Below are positions 1 through 9,173 of a stretch of 64,000 bases of DNA, in pieces. Location of the stretch: the NCBI RefSeq assembly GCF_003991225.1, contig NZ_JTFC01000044.1, positions 51,858 to 115,857 on the forward strand. The letters run 5' to 3'. The notes beneath the pieces are model-generated. The model saw only the letters and a program-made list of their open reading frames with translations, made no database searches and was not told where the DNA came from. Each line of letters opens with the position of its first letter. Position 1 is the stretch's first letter. Position numbers and translations under genes: made by a program. This stretch comes from Candidatus Kurthia intestinigallinarum (GTDB lineage: Bacteria > Bacillota > Bacilli > Bacillales_A > Planococcaceae).

Positions 1-1785
1 ATAACCTGGAGGTGAACCAACAAGACGTGAAGTCGAATGTTTCTCCATGTACTCAGACATATCGATACGAATCATCGAATCTTCATCACCAAACATAACT
101 TCTGCTAGTGCACGACCAAGCTCTGTTTTACCAACACCTGTTGGACCAAGGAAGATAAATGAACCGATTGGACGTTTTGGATCTTTTAATCCAGCACGGG
201 CACGACGGATAGCACGAGAAATTGCTTTTACCGCTTCACTTTGCCCTACTACACGTTTGTGTAATTCTTCTTCTAAGTTCAACAATTTCTCAGATTCTTC
301 TTGAGCGATTTTCGCTACTGGAATACCTGTCCACATTGCAACAACTTCGGCGATGTCATTCACTGTTACTTCTGATTCAGAACGACCTTGTTTTTCTTTC
401 CATTCTTTTTTCGTTGCTTCTAACTCATCTTTTAATTTTTGCTCAGAGTCACGTAGGTTCGCCGCTTTTTCAAACTCTTGGCTTTGAACTGCTGCATTTT
501 TCTCAGCTTTTACACTCTCTAATTTTTGTTCAAGTTCTTTTAAATTAGGCGGTGTTGTATACGAACGTAAGCGTACTTTTGAACCGGCTTCATCCATTAA
601 GTCAATTGCTTTATCTGGAAGGAAGCGGTCTGAAATGTAGCGATTACTTAATTGAACTGCTGCTTCTACTGCTTCATCGGTAATTTTCACACGGTGATGC
701 GCTTCATAACGATCGCGCAGACCACGGATAATTAATACAGCTTCTTCGGGAGTAGGCTCATCAACTTGAATCGGTTGGAAACGACGTTCAAGTGCTGCAT
801 CTTTTTCAATATATTTACGGTATTCATCAAGTGTTGTGGCACCGATACATTGTAGTTCTCCACGAGCTAATGATGGTTTTAAAATATTCGATGCATCAAT
901 TGCACCCTCTGCACCACCAGCGCCAATTAATGTGTGTAACTCATCAATAAATAAGATGACATTGCCAGCTTGGCGAATTTCATCCATTACTTTTTTCAAA
1001 CGGTCCTCAAACTCACCACGGTATTTTGTACCCGCTACAACTGTACCCATATCTAGAGTCATAACACGTTTGTCGCGTAAAATTTCTGGTACTTCATTGT
1101 GAATAATTTGTTGTGCTAGTCCTTCAGCAATCGCTGTTTTACCAACACCTGGTTCACCAATCAAGACAGGGTTATTTTTTGTACGACGTGATAACACTTC
1201 AATGACACGCGTAATTTCTTTACTACGTCCAATCACTGGATCTAAGCTACCTTCACGTGCGATTTGAGTTAAATCACGCGCTAAGCTATCTAATGTAGGT
1301 GTATTTGCTGTCGGTGCAGCTGAAGCATTACTACCTGCATTTGTATCATGATTACCAAGTAGTTGTAGCACTTGTTGACGGGCTTTATTTAAGCTAACAC
1401 CCGCATTGTTTAATACGCGTGCTGCAACACCTTCACCTTCACGAATTAGTGCTAATAAAATATGCTCTGTACCGATATATGTGTGACCTAATTTACGCGA
1501 TTCATCGACGGATAATTCGATCACTTTTTTCGCACGTGGCGTATAGTGAACGACTGGACCCACATCTTTAGTACCGACACCTACAAGTTTTTCAATACCT
1601 TCTTCAATTACTTCAGGCGTCACTTCAATTGCTTCTAATGCTTTTGCTGCAATGCCGCCGCCTTCACGAATAAGGCCAAGTAGAATATGTTCTGTGCCGA
1701 TCGCATCATGTTTCATGCGAATTGCTTCCTCTTGTGCTAATTGTAGAACCTTTTGAGCTCGCTGAGTAAAGTGGTTAAACATCAT
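1..1785 (-). CDS. clpC: ATP-dependent Clp protease ATPase subunit ClpC (3' part missing)
   Basis: Hexameric AAA+ unfoldase that feeds substrates to ClpP, including proteins arginine-phosphorylated by McsB. The visible 595 codons hold two Clp N-terminal repeats (about 1-145), the first AAA domain with Walker A GEPGVGKT at about 210-217, the UVR-containing middle region (about 415-460) and the second Walker A GPTGVGKT at about 547-554. The family is about 810 residues long, so roughly the last quarter lies beyond the left edge. Translation probably starts at the ATG ATG pair (1785/1782) after GGAGA, overlapping the end of mcsB by 11 bases. Last visible gene of the ctsR operon and controlled by CtsR. 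Confidence 0.97.
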   Translation of the reverse strand, partial: MMFNHFTQRAQKVLQLAQEEAIRMKHDAIGTEHILLGLIREGGGIAAKALEAIEVTPEVIEEGIEKLVGVGTKDVGPVVHYTPRAKKVIELSVDESRKLGHTYIGTEHILLALIREGEGVAARVLNNAGVSLNKARQQVLQLLGNHDTNAGSNASAAPTANTPTLDSLARDLTQIAREGSLDPVIGRSKEITRVIEVLSRRTKNNPVLIGEPGVGKTAIAEGLAQQIIHNEVPEILRDKRVMTLDMGTVVAGTKYRGEFEDRLKKVMDEIRQAGNVILFIDELHTLIGAGGAEGAIDASNILKPSLARGELQCIGATTLDEYRKYIEKDAALERRFQPIQVDEPTPEEAVLIIRGLRDRYEAHHRVKITDEAVEAAVQLSNRYISDRFLPDKAIDLMDEAGSKVRLRSYTTPPNLKELEQKLESVKAEKNAAVQSQEFEKAANLRDSEQKLKDELEATKKEWKEKQGRSESEVTVNDIAEVVAMWTGIPVAKIAQEESEKLLNLEEELHKRVVGQSEAVKAISRAIRRARAGLKDPKRPIGSFIFLGPTGVGKTELGRALAEVMFGDEDSMIRIDMSEYMEKHSTSRLVGSPPGY

Positions 1786-2872
1786 ATGAATCGTCTCCTT
1801 TTTCACGCTGTCTCACATTATTTAATATCTCTCGTAATAATGTGGCACGATAAACATCTCTTTCATTTGGCTTTAATGTAGTGCCAACGTATTGTTGTAA
1901 AAAACCTGGTTGAATAACCAACATACATTTATTTAAAACCTTTGTAGGAATGTTTTCAATTAGTCCTAAATCTATACCCAATCGCACGTTAGATAAACAA
2001 TTTGCCGCTTCATCAGACGTTAAAATACGGGCATAATGTAATGTTCCTAATGAACGATTTACTCGGTCATTCATAATGGTCTCCGCATGATCTAATAGGG
2101 CTTTTCTAGACTCTGTTTCTCGTTGTACGATTTGTTCTGCTAATGATTGTAAGTCTGTCAAAATCTCTTCTTCTGATTTACCTAGTGTTACTTGATTTGA
2201 GATTTGATAATAATTACCTACAGCTTCTGTTCCTTCGCCATAAATCCCACGAACGACCATACCAAGCCGAGGCATCATACTAATAATTTGTTCCATTTGA
2301 TCAGTCATTGTTAACGCTGGTAAATGCATCATAACCGAAGCACGCATACCCGTTCCTGTATTTGTTGGACAGCTTGTTAAGTAACCAAACTCTTCATCAA
2401 ATGCATACGGGACATACTCTTCTAAATAACGATCAAGTGTATCGGCATTGAAATAGGCTTTTTCTAAATCTAGTCCCGGCTCAATACATTGAATACGCAA
2501 ATGATCTTCTTCATTAATCATAACACTCACTGATTCATCATCTGAAATAACAACAGATGCAGAACGGTCTTTATGCGCTAACTGTGGGCTAATTAAATGT
2601 TTTTCGACGAGCACCTTCTTTTGAAGAATCGGCGTCGTTGCGATATCAATATGCGTGAAGTGCTGATCAAGTGTTTCTGCATCAAGCAACACATTTGAAA
2701 TGGTTTGATCCAATTTAAATGCTTCATCTTCTGAAAAAGCTCGGGGAAAGCGGTAATCTTTCAAATTACGAGCTAGACGAATTCGGGTACTCATAACAAT
2801 ATCGCCATGTTCTACATCGCCCGCCATCCATCTCACATCAGTCGCATTAAAAAAAGTATCTTTTTTATCCAT
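1775..2872 (-). CDS. mcsB: Protein-arginine kinase McsB
   Basis: Phosphorylates arginines on proteins such as CtsR and misfolded substrates, marking them for ClpC-ClpP. The 365 residues belong to the phosphagen (guanido) kinase family: STRIRLARN near the N-terminus for ATP binding, and the catalytic-loop signature [12 protein letters not shown] near residue 170. Length is normal. The start overlaps the end of mcsA by 8 bases and its stop overlaps clpC, so the four genes are translationally coupled. McsA is the known activator of McsB. Confidence 0.96.
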   Translation of the reverse strand: MDKKDTFFNATDVRWMAGDVEHGDIVMSTRIRLARNLKDYRFPRAFSEDEAFKLDQTISNVLLDAETLDQHFTHIDIATTPILQKKVLVEKHLISPQLAHKDRSASVVISDDESVSVMINEEDHLRIQCIEPGLDLEKAYFNADTLDRYLEEYVPYAFDEEFGYLTSCPTNTGTGMRASVMMHLPALTMTDQMEQIISMMPRLGMVVRGIYGEGTEAVGNYYQISNQVTLGKSEEEILTDLQSLAEQIVQRETESRKALLDHAETIMNDRVNRSLGTLHYARILTSDEAANCLSNVRLGIDLGLIENIPTKVLNKCMLVIQPGFLQQYVGTTLKPNERDVYRATLLREILNNVRQREKGDDSYDV

Positions 2873-3404
2873 TCAAATCACCGCCATGCAATTCTTTTTC
2901 AAGCTTTCTTGCCTGGTCGCGTAGTGTAGCAGCGTCTTCAAAACGCTCCTCTTCTACAGCCTTCTTCATGTCATTACGCAACCCTTCAATTTCTTGCTTT
3001 AATTTATAGGTTGCATTGACTGCACCAGGCATTTTTCCAACGTGTCGTGTTGCCCCATTATGAAGACGCTTCATCACTTGTGGAAGTTCATCGCGAAATG
3101 CATCGTAACATGTTGGACAATTGAATTTACCATCATGTAGAAATTGCTTGTATGTCATACCACAATTCGGACAAATTAAATGCTCCTCCTGTTGCTGGCT
3201 TTTCGGTGCATTTGCTGACCATGTAGGAATACCAAACCAGTCTGCAAAAAGCTGTTGCAATGGTACATGTTCATTCTGAGAATGATCATGCTGATGTAAT
3301 TGTTGGCTACAAATCTCGCAATAATGTTTTGTGATTTGCTGACCATTTTTCACTTGCGTTAAGGTTATTGTTGCAGGTCTTTGCTTACAATTTTCGCAGA
3401 TCAC
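2865..3404 (-). CDS. mcsA: McsB activator McsA (zinc-finger/UVR protein)
   Basis: Adaptor that activates the McsB kinase and contributes to CtsR inactivation and metal/heat stress responses. Cysteine pairs at the N-terminus (CENC, CEIC) and in the middle (CPNC, CPTC) form zinc-binding sites. A UVR motif rich in E/R/D sits in the last 45 residues (EERFEDAATLRDQARKLE). I place the start at GTG 3404, giving MICENCKQRP as in other McsA proteins: AAGAGG lies about 7 bases upstream of it, whereas the upstream in-frame GTG at 3413 overlaps that ribosome site. Confidence 0.94.
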   Translation of the reverse strand: MICENCKQRPATITLTQVKNGQQITKHYCEICSQQLHQHDHSQNEHVPLQQLFADWFGIPTWSANAPKSQQQEEHLICPNCGMTYKQFLHDGKFNCPTCYDAFRDELPQVMKRLHNGATRHVGKMPGAVNATYKLKQEIEGLRNDMKKAVEEERFEDAATLRDQARKLEKELHGGDLNG

Positions 3405-3416
3405 TTCACACACCTC

Positions 3417-3890
3417 TTATCTCTTAGGAATATCGTATTTTAATGTCGTTAGCATCGCGCGTAAGATTCGTGCGCGTACTTCATCACGTAATGGCAAGTT
3501 GAGCGCTAATATTTGTCGATCGACAGCCGCCAACATCATTTTCGCTTCTCTTTTTGAAATAACTTCTTCATTAATAAGACGGAAAATGATATCTTCTGCA
3601 ACTTGTTGTGGTGCAGAAATCCCTAGTTGTTGAATGGTTTCATCAATCAAATCAGCACTCGAAGTTATTTGAACGCGAACGATACGAATATACCCTCCGC
3701 CTCCACGTTTACTTTGTACCTGATACCCACGTTCCTCAGTAAATCTGGTATTAATAACATAGTTAATTTGCGATGGTACACATTGAAATTTATCAGCGAT
3801 CTCACTACGTTTAATTTCAATTAAGCCATTTCCTTCTAATTCAATAACTTCCTTCAAATATCCTTCAATAATGTCGGAAATATTTCTCAT
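3417..3890 (-). CDS. ctsR: Transcriptional repressor of class III stress genes CtsR
   Basis: Dimeric repressor of clp genes that is released on heat and arginine phosphorylation. The 157 residues contain the winged HTH (KRSEIADKFQCVPSQINYVI, about 27-46) and the glycine-rich wing (SKRGGGGYIRI, about 60-70) that inserts into the minor groove. First gene of the operon, 12 bases upstream of the mcsA start. An exact CtsR operator lies just upstream of its own start, so the operon should be autoregulated. Confidence 0.96.
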   Translation of the reverse strand: MRNISDIIEGYLKEVIELEGNGLIEIKRSEIADKFQCVPSQINYVINTRFTEERGYQVQSKRGGGGYIRIVRVQITSSADLIDETIQQLGISAPQQVAEDIIFRLINEEVISKREAKMMLAAVDRQILALNLPLRDEVRARILRAMLTTLKYDIPKR

Positions 3891-3921
3891 TTGCTGTCCT
3901 CACCTCGCTTGCCTTACTGAC

Positions 3922-3938
3922 TTTGACTATCTTTGACT
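3922..3938 (-). promoter_or_regulatory. CtsR operator of the ctsR-clpC operon
   Basis: Read on the minus strand, AGTCAAA-GAT-AGTCAAA is an exact match to the known CtsR heptad repeat RGTCAAA-NAN-RGTCAAA. It lies directly downstream of the -10 box, over the expected transcription start, which is a repressing position. Confidence 0.93.
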
Positions 3939-3940
3939 AT

Positions 3941-3969
3941 ATTATATTCAATTCAAAATTCGATTACAA
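3941..3969 (-). promoter_or_regulatory. SigA-type promoter of the ctsR operon
   Basis: On the minus strand TTGTAA (3964-3969), a 17-base spacer and TATAAT (3941-3946) form a good housekeeping promoter, immediately followed by the CtsR operator. Confidence 0.8.
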
Positions 3970-4016
3970 ATATTTGGCTCATAAAATGTGTAAAACCTAT
4001 TCTCTCATTTCGATAT

Positions 4017-4042
4017 AAAAAAACCATGCCGCAGCATGGTTT
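4017..4042 (-). terminator. Intrinsic terminator after the DUF4870 gene
   Basis: A 9-bp perfect stem AAACCATGC/GCATGGTTT with a 4-base loop, followed by a T run on the minus strand. It isolates the ctsR operon from the upstream gene. Confidence 0.85.
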
Positions 4043-4047
4043 TACGA

Positions 4048-4371
4048 TTAAAAGAATTTTTTAATAATTGGGTATTCCCAGTTGTCGTCCTGTATTGCTT
4101 TTACGATACCTACAATTGGCACGATTACGGTCATTGCTACGAAGACAACTAAGAATGGCAGACCGATTAAAAGTGCACTGAATATCGCTGAAATGAAAAT
4201 TAACACGCCCATCAAGATTTGGAATAGCAAGGCTTGAATCGATATTTTTTTAACTGAAGCATCATCAACAAATAAATAAAATAAAACTGGGATAAGGTAT
4301 GGTGCGAAAAATGGACTTGCATGCACAATCACTTTTAACCATTTAGTAGATTCAACGTTTTTATCGTTCAT
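4048..4371 (-). CDS. DUF4870 (Tic20-like) membrane protein
   Basis: 107 residues with about three membrane segments (roughly 14-32, 46-66, 68-90), starting MNDKNVES. Composition, length and the short cytosolic N-terminus match the DUF4870 family of small integral membrane proteins, whose function is unknown. Monocistronic, with its own terminator. No catalytic motif seen. Confidence 0.75.
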   Translation of the reverse strand: MNDKNVESTKWLKVIVHASPFFAPYLIPVLFYLFVDDASVKKISIQALLFQILMGVLIFISAIFSALLIGLPFLVVFVAMTVIVPIVGIVKAIQDDNWEYPIIKKFF

Positions 4372-4451
4372 TTGAATAGTCCTTTCTATTATGTGGTAGT
4401 TATTCTACGGGATAAGCTATAAAATAGTTTCATTCTAGCTATAAACCGTTT

Positions 4452-4477
4452 GGAAACATTTTTTAGCAGTCGACGTC
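4452..4477 (+). promoter_or_regulatory. Candidate ECF-sigma promoter
   Basis: GGAAAC and CGTC with exactly 16 bases between AAAC and CGTC resemble the SigM/SigW-type consensus TGAAAC-N16-CGTC. It lies 36 bases before the TTG start of the next small gene. The assignment rests on this single site. Confidence 0.4.
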
Positions 4478-4512
4478 CTTTCTAATATCACATGATGAAA
4501 GGGATGTTTCTT

Positions 4513-4698
4513 TTGAAGAAAGCATTGCTTACAGCAGGAATTACTATTTTATGCCTCGCTGTTTTACTCGTTATGCCCTACTGCCTTTTAAAGAGCTCGT
4601 ATGATTCAAGCGACTCTGTTGACCATAAAAATATACACTCGATATCGAACGGAAATAGCGGTGAAAAAATTGCTGTTTGGTTATCAAGTGACCGTTAA
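4513..4698 (+). CDS. Small single-pass membrane protein of unknown function
   Basis: 61 residues if read from TTG 4513, which has AAAGGG about 9 bases upstream; in-frame ATGs at 4492/4495 lack a ribosome site. It begins LKKALLTAGITILCLAVLL, a basic N-terminus plus one hydrophobic helix (about 5-25), followed by a polar, serine-rich tail outside the membrane. A cysteine follows the helix (MPYC), but the context is not a good lipobox. Family not recognised. Preceded by an ECF-like promoter and followed by a strong terminator, which supports a real small gene. Confidence 0.55.
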   Translation: MKKALLTAGITILCLAVLLVMPYCLLKSSYDSSDSVDHKNIHSISNGNSGEKIAVWLSSDR

Positions 4699-4727
4699 AG
4701 CCATGTATTTTCATGGCTTTTTGTTTT
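4697..4727 (+). terminator. Intrinsic terminator
   Basis: AAAGCCATG/CATGGCTTT hairpin followed by TTTTGTTTT, directly after the stop codon of the small membrane protein gene. Confidence 0.85.
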
Positions 4728-4810
4728 GATTAATTTTCTTTTACGTTTGTCGACATTAGGGTATGGATATGGGACAATATTAATAACTACGGAGAAAAAG
4801 AGGCGTTACG

Positions 4811-5773
4811 ATGATTCGAACTTTAGGTTTTACAAAAGACAATAACGTAGTGGCCGATTTTCCATTGGATGAGTTGCATACATTCGACTTCGACTGGTAT
4901 TGGGTAGATTTTGATCAACCAACACCTACGGAAAATACGTACTTAGATACGGTATTTCACTTTCACCCATTAGCAATCGAGGACTCATTAATGCGTTTAC
5001 AACGTCCGAAAATCGACTATTATGACGACTGCCACTTCCTTGTCGTACATAAAATGAATTCTATTGAATTAGAAGCAGAAGAAGTAAATATTTTTATCGC
5101 TAGCAACTTTATCGTGACATATCACAAGACGCCTGTTCCTGAGATTGAAACAGCGCGTAAACGTGTACTAAACCAACCTGGTGATTGGGAGCGCGGTTCT
5201 TATTACGCCATGTATCAAGTAGTCGATAAACTCGTTGATAGCTACTTCCCTATGGTTTATAACATTGAAGACCGCTTAAATGAAATTGAAGATCAATTAA
5301 ATTACCAGCGCAATGCAAAGGCGATGTCCGATGTATTTGATTTACGTAGTGACTTATTACACATTCGTCGTATCGTACTCCCAATGCGCGACCTATTGTA
5401 TCGCATCATGAACTCTGGCCGCCTCGGTTTAATTGGAGCCGAGCGTGCATACTTTGGCGATATTCATGACCATCTCGTAAAACTGACAGAAATGATTGAA
5501 TCTAACCGAGAATTGACAGCTGACATGCGTGATAGTCATATGTCAATGAATGCTGTACGTATGAATAGTATTATGATGACTTTAACAATTGTATCGACCA
5601 TCTTCATTCCATTGACTTTCGTTGCAGGAGTATATGGCATGAATTTCGATAACATGCCTGAGCTACATTGGCACTGGGGTTATTTCATTGTACTCGGTGT
5701 CATGTTTATCATCGCCGTTTCAATGATTTCTTGGTTCAAACATAAAGGTTGGCTCGATTTTTTCAAATTATAA
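4811..5773 (+). CDS. corA: CorA family magnesium/divalent cation channel
   Basis: 320-residue pentameric Mg2+ channel. A long cytosolic N-terminal domain is followed by a coiled helix and two C-terminal membrane segments. The universal GMN selectivity loop is present (YGMNFDNMPE, GMN at 276-278), and the protein ends with a lysine-rich tail (KHKGWLDFFKL), all standard for CorA. Good ribosome site (GGAG) upstream. Single gene ended by a terminator. The transported ion (Mg2+, Co2+ or Zn2+) cannot be told from sequence alone. Confidence 0.93.
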   Translation: MIRTLGFTKDNNVVADFPLDELHTFDFDWYWVDFDQPTPTENTYLDTVFHFHPLAIEDSLMRLQRPKIDYYDDCHFLVVHKMNSIELEAEEVNIFIASNFIVTYHKTPVPEIETARKRVLNQPGDWERGSYYAMYQVVDKLVDSYFPMVYNIEDRLNEIEDQLNYQRNAKAMSDVFDLRSDLLHIRRIVLPMRDLLYRIMNSGRLGLIGAERAYFGDIHDHLVKLTEMIESNRELTADMRDSHMSMNAVRMNSIMMTLTIVSTIFIPLTFVAGVYGMNFDNMPELHWHWGYFIVLGVMFIIAVSMISWFKHKGWLDFFKL

Positions 5774-5780
5774 ATAGCTG

Positions 5781-5808
5781 AGAACTGTCTAATGGACAGT
5801 TCTTTTTT
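5781..5808 (+). terminator. Intrinsic terminator of corA
   Basis: AGAACTGTC/GACAGTTCT hairpin followed by a run of seven T. Confidence 0.88.
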
Positions 5809-5861
5809 TATTTATACACATATTTTTTGTGAATTTTAAAGTTTTTTTGTAATTAATACAT

Positions 5862-5885
5862 TAAAACAAATACTCCAACCGATAT
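5862..5885 (+). promoter_or_regulatory. Possible SigD (motility) promoter of hemAT
   Basis: ACCGATAT at 5878-5885 matches 7 of 8 bases of the SigD -10 (GCCGATAT). A TAAA lies at 5862-5865, but the spacer is only 12 bases instead of about 15, so this is a weak call. SigD control of chemoreceptors is the known pattern in Bacillus. Confidence 0.3.
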
Positions 5886-5965
5886 AACTAATGAAAATAT
5901 ACTTTTTTTAAAAGTTAATACAAAATTATCAACATTATTTTTACATAAAGATAGGAGACAATCTC

Positions 5966-7276
5966 TTGAGTATTTGGAATTTTTCAAAGCCGAAACAGCC
6001 CTCATCATATTTTGATTTAGACGCAGCGCTAAATGAAGTGGAGCTTGATTTATCAACATTCCCTGGTTTATCAAAGCAAGTAGAATTATTAAGTTTAACA
6101 AAAGAAGACTTAGCAATTATTTCTCATTTCAAGCAATATACAAATGAACTTGTACCATTAATGGTTAATGAATTCTACACCACAATTAGCAAAGCAAGTG
6201 AGCTTACATCAATTATTAATCACAACTCTTCAATTGAGCGTTTGAAAGTGACATTGACACGTCATATAACGGCAATTTTCAATGGGCAGTTCAATCATAA
6301 CTATGTATTAGATCGTAAACGAATTGCACATGTTCATGTTGTAATTGGTTTACCATCAAAATGGTATTTAAATTCATTCCAAGCATTAAATAGTACGTTT
6401 ATGACGTACTGTGCAGAACTTGGATTACCATTAGATGACTTTAAACGCGCAGTGAATGCATTTGCAAAAGTCATCAATCTCGAACAGCAAATCGTCATTG
6501 AAGCATATGATGAGGGGCAAGCAGATATACAGCAGCGCCACATTGATGAAAAAGCAGAAATTATGGTTTCTGTACAAAGTACTGCAGAAGAATTAAGTGC
6601 CATTAGTGAGGAAACAACTGCATCGATTCAATCTCTTGTAACACAATCTGAAGATATTTCAGATGCTACAAAAAAAGGGCTAAACTTCGTGAATGAAACC
6701 GAGCAAAAATCTGAGAATGGCACACGTTTACTCGTACAACAAAATGATTTAATGGCACGTATGTCGACATCTGTTAAACAATTAGATTCGACGATGGGGC
6801 ATCTGCGTATTTCTTCACACAAAATCTCAGAAATCGTACGTCTCGTGACAGATATAGCTGATCAGACAAACCTTTTAGCACTAAATGCATCAATTGAGGC
6901 GGCACGTGCAGGGGAGCATGGAAAAGGCTTTGCAGTCGTAGCAGATGAAGTTCGTAAGTTAGCTGAGGAAACAAAAAGTGCTGTGCAAAACGTTTCTTCA
7001 TTAATTCATGAAACCGAATGTAATATCGCCAATATGTCCGCGTCTGTTAAAGAAGTAGATACACAAATTTTATCTGGCGTTGAAATGCAAAAAGAATTAT
7101 CCGACTCATTCCAAACGATTGCACGCGCTGTTTCAGGTATTAAAACAAATCACACATCGACAACAAATGATGTATCTAACATCACAATAATATTAGACGA
7201 AATTTCAAATGCGACATTCCAAGTGGCAGATTCTGCAGAACGCTTATTAGAAGTAGCAACAGAATTAACGGAATAA
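5966..7276 (+). CDS. hemAT: Haem-based aerotaxis transducer HemAT (globin-coupled chemoreceptor)
   Basis: Soluble oxygen sensor for chemotaxis. The N-terminal sensor globin (about 1-180) includes the segment [13 protein letters not shown], which carries the expected proximal haem histidine, and [11 protein letters not shown] short linker leads to a methyl-accepting signalling domain with the hallmark tip [38 protein letters not shown] (written here as domain description; tip at about residues 296-333). No membrane helix, and the length (436) agrees with the B. subtilis protein. The start is TTG 5966 with AGGAGA 8 bases upstream. Output goes through CheW/CheA, encoded elsewhere. Confidence 0.93.
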   Translation: MSIWNFSKPKQPSSYFDLDAALNEVELDLSTFPGLSKQVELLSLTKEDLAIISHFKQYTNELVPLMVNEFYTTISKASELTSIINHNSSIERLKVTLTRHITAIFNGQFNHNYVLDRKRIAHVHVVIGLPSKWYLNSFQALNSTFMTYCAELGLPLDDFKRAVNAFAKVINLEQQIVIEAYDEGQADIQQRHIDEKAEIMVSVQSTAEELSAISEETTASIQSLVTQSEDISDATKKGLNFVNETEQKSENGTRLLVQQNDLMARMSTSVKQLDSTMGHLRISSHKISEIVRLVTDIADQTNLLALNASIEAARAGEHGKGFAVVADEVRKLAEETKSAVQNVSSLIHETECNIANMSASVKEVDTQILSGVEMQKELSDSFQTIARAVSGIKTNHTSTTNDVSNITIILDEISNATFQVADSAERLLEVATELTE

Positions 7277-7283
7277 TGCCACT

Positions 7284-7317
7284 GAAAAATCGTCCTCTTA
7301 GAAGGGCGATTTTTTTA
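7284..7317 (+). terminator. Intrinsic terminator of hemAT
   Basis: AAAATCGTCC/GGGCGATTTT stem (one G-U pair) followed by seven T. Confidence 0.87.
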
Positions 7318-7382
7318 TTATTTTGACATTCTAAAAGGAATCTTCTATACTTGTTTGGATTTCACTTGAAAGGAAGGATGAT

Positions 7383-8015
7383 ATGGTAACGCTCTATATT
7401 ACGCGCCATGGGCAAACCGAATGGAACGTCCAAGAACGTATACAGGGATGGTTTGATTCACCGCTTACAAATTACGGGAAGGATCAAGCAAACGCTCTGT
7501 GTAAACGCCTTAGCAGTACACCATTCATCGCTGCTTACTCAAGTCCAAGCGGCCGAGCTTTAGAAACGGCAAAATTGATTTTACAGGGTCATCAAACGCC
7601 TCTTTTTATTAAGCATGAATTAAAAGAGATTAATGTAGCAGAATGGCAAGGAATGCTCGTTCAAAAAATTAAACAACAGTACCCTGAAGCCTATGATAAT
7701 TACATCCATCACGCCGAATGCTTTGAATCACTAGAAGGTGAAAATTACTACGATGTACTCGAACGTGCAAAAAAAATTATCGATAAAATTGAAGGTAAGT
7801 ATGAGCAGGATGACAATATACTCGTTGTAACACATAGTATCGTTAAAAAAGTACTTATCAATTATTTCCTCGGACACTCGATAGACCAGCTTTGTGATTC
7901 GCCCCATATCGATGGCACAAGTTTAACAATTGTTCATCTTGAAAACGGGCATGCAACAATTGAAAAAGTTGGTTGTGTTGAACATATGCCACCAAAAACT
8001 AGATTTTCTCATTAA
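7383..8015 (+). CDS. Histidine phosphatase family protein (PhoE/GpmB-like)
   Basis: 210 residues of the phosphoglycerate-mutase-like superfamily. The catalytic RHG motif is at the N-terminus (TRHGQTEWN, His at about 9), with a conserved Arg in SGRALETA, the acid donor region ELKEINVAEWQG and the second His in VVTHS. These show an active phosphatase fold. The substrate is not defined by sequence; relatives include broad phosphatases, PhoE and cobalamin pathway CobC. Start ATG 7383 with AAGGAAGG upstream. Followed by a shared terminator. Confidence 0.85.
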   Translation: MVTLYITRHGQTEWNVQERIQGWFDSPLTNYGKDQANALCKRLSSTPFIAAYSSPSGRALETAKLILQGHQTPLFIKHELKEINVAEWQGMLVQKIKQQYPEAYDNYIHHAECFESLEGENYYDVLERAKKIIDKIEGKYEQDDNILVVTHSIVKKVLINYFLGHSIDQLCDSPHIDGTSLTIVHLENGHATIEKVGCVEHMPPKTRFSH

Positions 8016-8053
8016 AAATAGATTGAGCGAGAACTTATTTCTAATAGGTTCGC

Positions 8054-8095
8054 AACAAAAAGAAGGAACCACGCTTATGGTTCCTTCTTTTTGTT
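8054..8095. terminator. Bidirectional terminator between convergent genes
   Basis: An 18-bp perfect inverted repeat, AACAAAAAGAAGGAACCA and its complement, with T runs in both directions, between the histidine phosphatase (+) and thioesterase (-) genes. Confidence 0.88.
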
Positions 8096-8137
8096 AATCC
8101 TTTTATCGACTAGAATGAGTTTGTCCTAGCCTCTTTT

Positions 8138-8623
8138 TTAAAAGAATGAATGTGGCATTTCACGTTTTGCTTTACGATGTGCGCGACGTGCTGGACCCGA
8201 TTCAAACAATCGACGTTCTTCATTTGTTTCTGGATAAACCGGGGCAACTTCTTGTGGTTTTCCATTTGTATCGACAGCAACCATCGTGACAAATGATTCT
8301 GTTGTTAGTTTAGTATCGCGTGTTTCAATATCACGAGCTTGTACCCGAATATAAATTTCCATTGAAGAACGCCCTGTGTTACTGACAACTGCTTCTAATT
8401 CTAAAATTTCACCCGAATGTACCGGCGCAAAGAAATCAACTGAGTCAAATGATGCTGTAACAGTTTGCATTTTAGCATGCTTCATTGATGTAACTGCTGC
8501 GATTTCGTCAATATAAGCTAAAACTTTCCCACCGAATATTGTATTCATATGATTTGTATCTGGTGGTAACACAAGATGTGTTTGCACCGTTCTTGATTGG
8601 CTCATTGGCACTGCTTCTAACAT
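8138..8623 (-). CDS. Acyl-CoA thioesterase (hotdog fold, YkhA/BACH type)
   Basis: Hydrolyses acyl-CoA to free acid and CoA in the cytosol. The family signature LPPDTNHMNTIFGGKVLAYIDEIAA (described here at about 17-41), with the catalytic Asn/Asp of the single hotdog domain, is plain, followed by ASFDSVDFFAPVHSGE. I choose ATG 8623 (MLEAVPMSQS; AAGGAG 8 bases upstream) over the in-frame upstream starts, giving 161 residues, the usual size. The C-terminal end is basic (RRAHRKAKRE). Chain-length preference unknown. Confidence 0.88.
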   Translation of the reverse strand: MLEAVPMSQSRTVQTHLVLPPDTNHMNTIFGGKVLAYIDEIAAVTSMKHAKMQTVTASFDSVDFFAPVHSGEILELEAVVSNTGRSSMEIYIRVQARDIETRDTKLTTESFVTMVAVDTNGKPQEVAPVYPETNEERRLFESGPARRAHRKAKREMPHSFF

Positions 8624-8751
8624 TGCAACCGCTCCTTCGTCTCTTTCATCTGTATCTATCATAAAACACATTCTGTATCATTTCAACAATTAAAGTTCAC
8701 AAAATAGACTTTAATCTGTATTTATTTAAAAACTAATATTAATATAACAGA

Positions 8752-8781
8752 AAAAAGCAGTGGATCACCCCACTGCTTTTT
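8752..8781 (-). terminator. Intrinsic terminator overlapping the DUF779 stop codon
   Basis: AAGCAGTGG/CCACTGCTT-type hairpin with a T run on the minus strand. The stem includes the stop codon of the downstream-most gene of the aldehyde dehydrogenase operon. Confidence 0.83.
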
Positions 8782-9154
8782 CATTGGCAATAATTTGTTT
8801 CACTTCCGCATATTCCTCATCTGTAAACACACGAGCGCGTATAAGGAAACTTTTATTTTCGATGGATTCAATTGAAAATCCACTCCCAAAACTATCCACA
8901 ACATCTAATACATGTTGTGTATGCTTCGAATAATTGTAGAGGTTTTCATGCATATAAAATGGCACGTCTCCATCCACATATCCAAGGAGTACATCGATTT
9001 GTCCTACTTTAAATTCATCCTCCAAAAAGCATAATGGTTTCGAACCTTCACAACAACCACCTGACTGATGAAAAGCTAGTCCTTTTCCATATTTATCTTT
9101 CAAAAAATGAATTAATTCAATTGCTTTATCCGTTGCAACAACACGTTCAACCAT
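8765..9154 (-). CDS. DUF779 protein, copy A
   Basis: 129 residues starting MVERVVATDKAIELIHFLKD. The DUF779 hallmark SGGCCEG (paired cysteines at about residues 33-34) and CFLEDEF are present. Members are regularly encoded next to acetaldehyde-type dehydrogenases; their biochemical role is not established. It ends the operon, 19 bases after the dehydrogenase, and is a divergent paralogue of the DUF779 gene at 10797-11159. The cysteine cluster suggests metal or thiol chemistry, which is inference. Confidence 0.85.
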   Translation of the reverse strand: MVERVVATDKAIELIHFLKDKYGKGLAFHQSGGCCEGSKPLCFLEDEFKVGQIDVLLGYVDGDVPFYMHENLYNYSKHTQHVLDVVDSFGSGFSIESIENKSFLIRARVFTDEEYAEVKQIIANEKAVG

Positions 9155-9173
9155 GTTGCTCTCTCCTTTCGGT

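Noticed and set aside
47..1102. Several plus-strand open frames opposite clpC
   Set aside because: They are antisense shadows of a complete, strongly conserved clpC frame and have no ribosome sites.
5853..6116. Minus-strand 87-codon hydrophobic frame
   Set aside because: It covers the hemAT promoter and start, has no ribosome site, and its end is low-complexity sequence.
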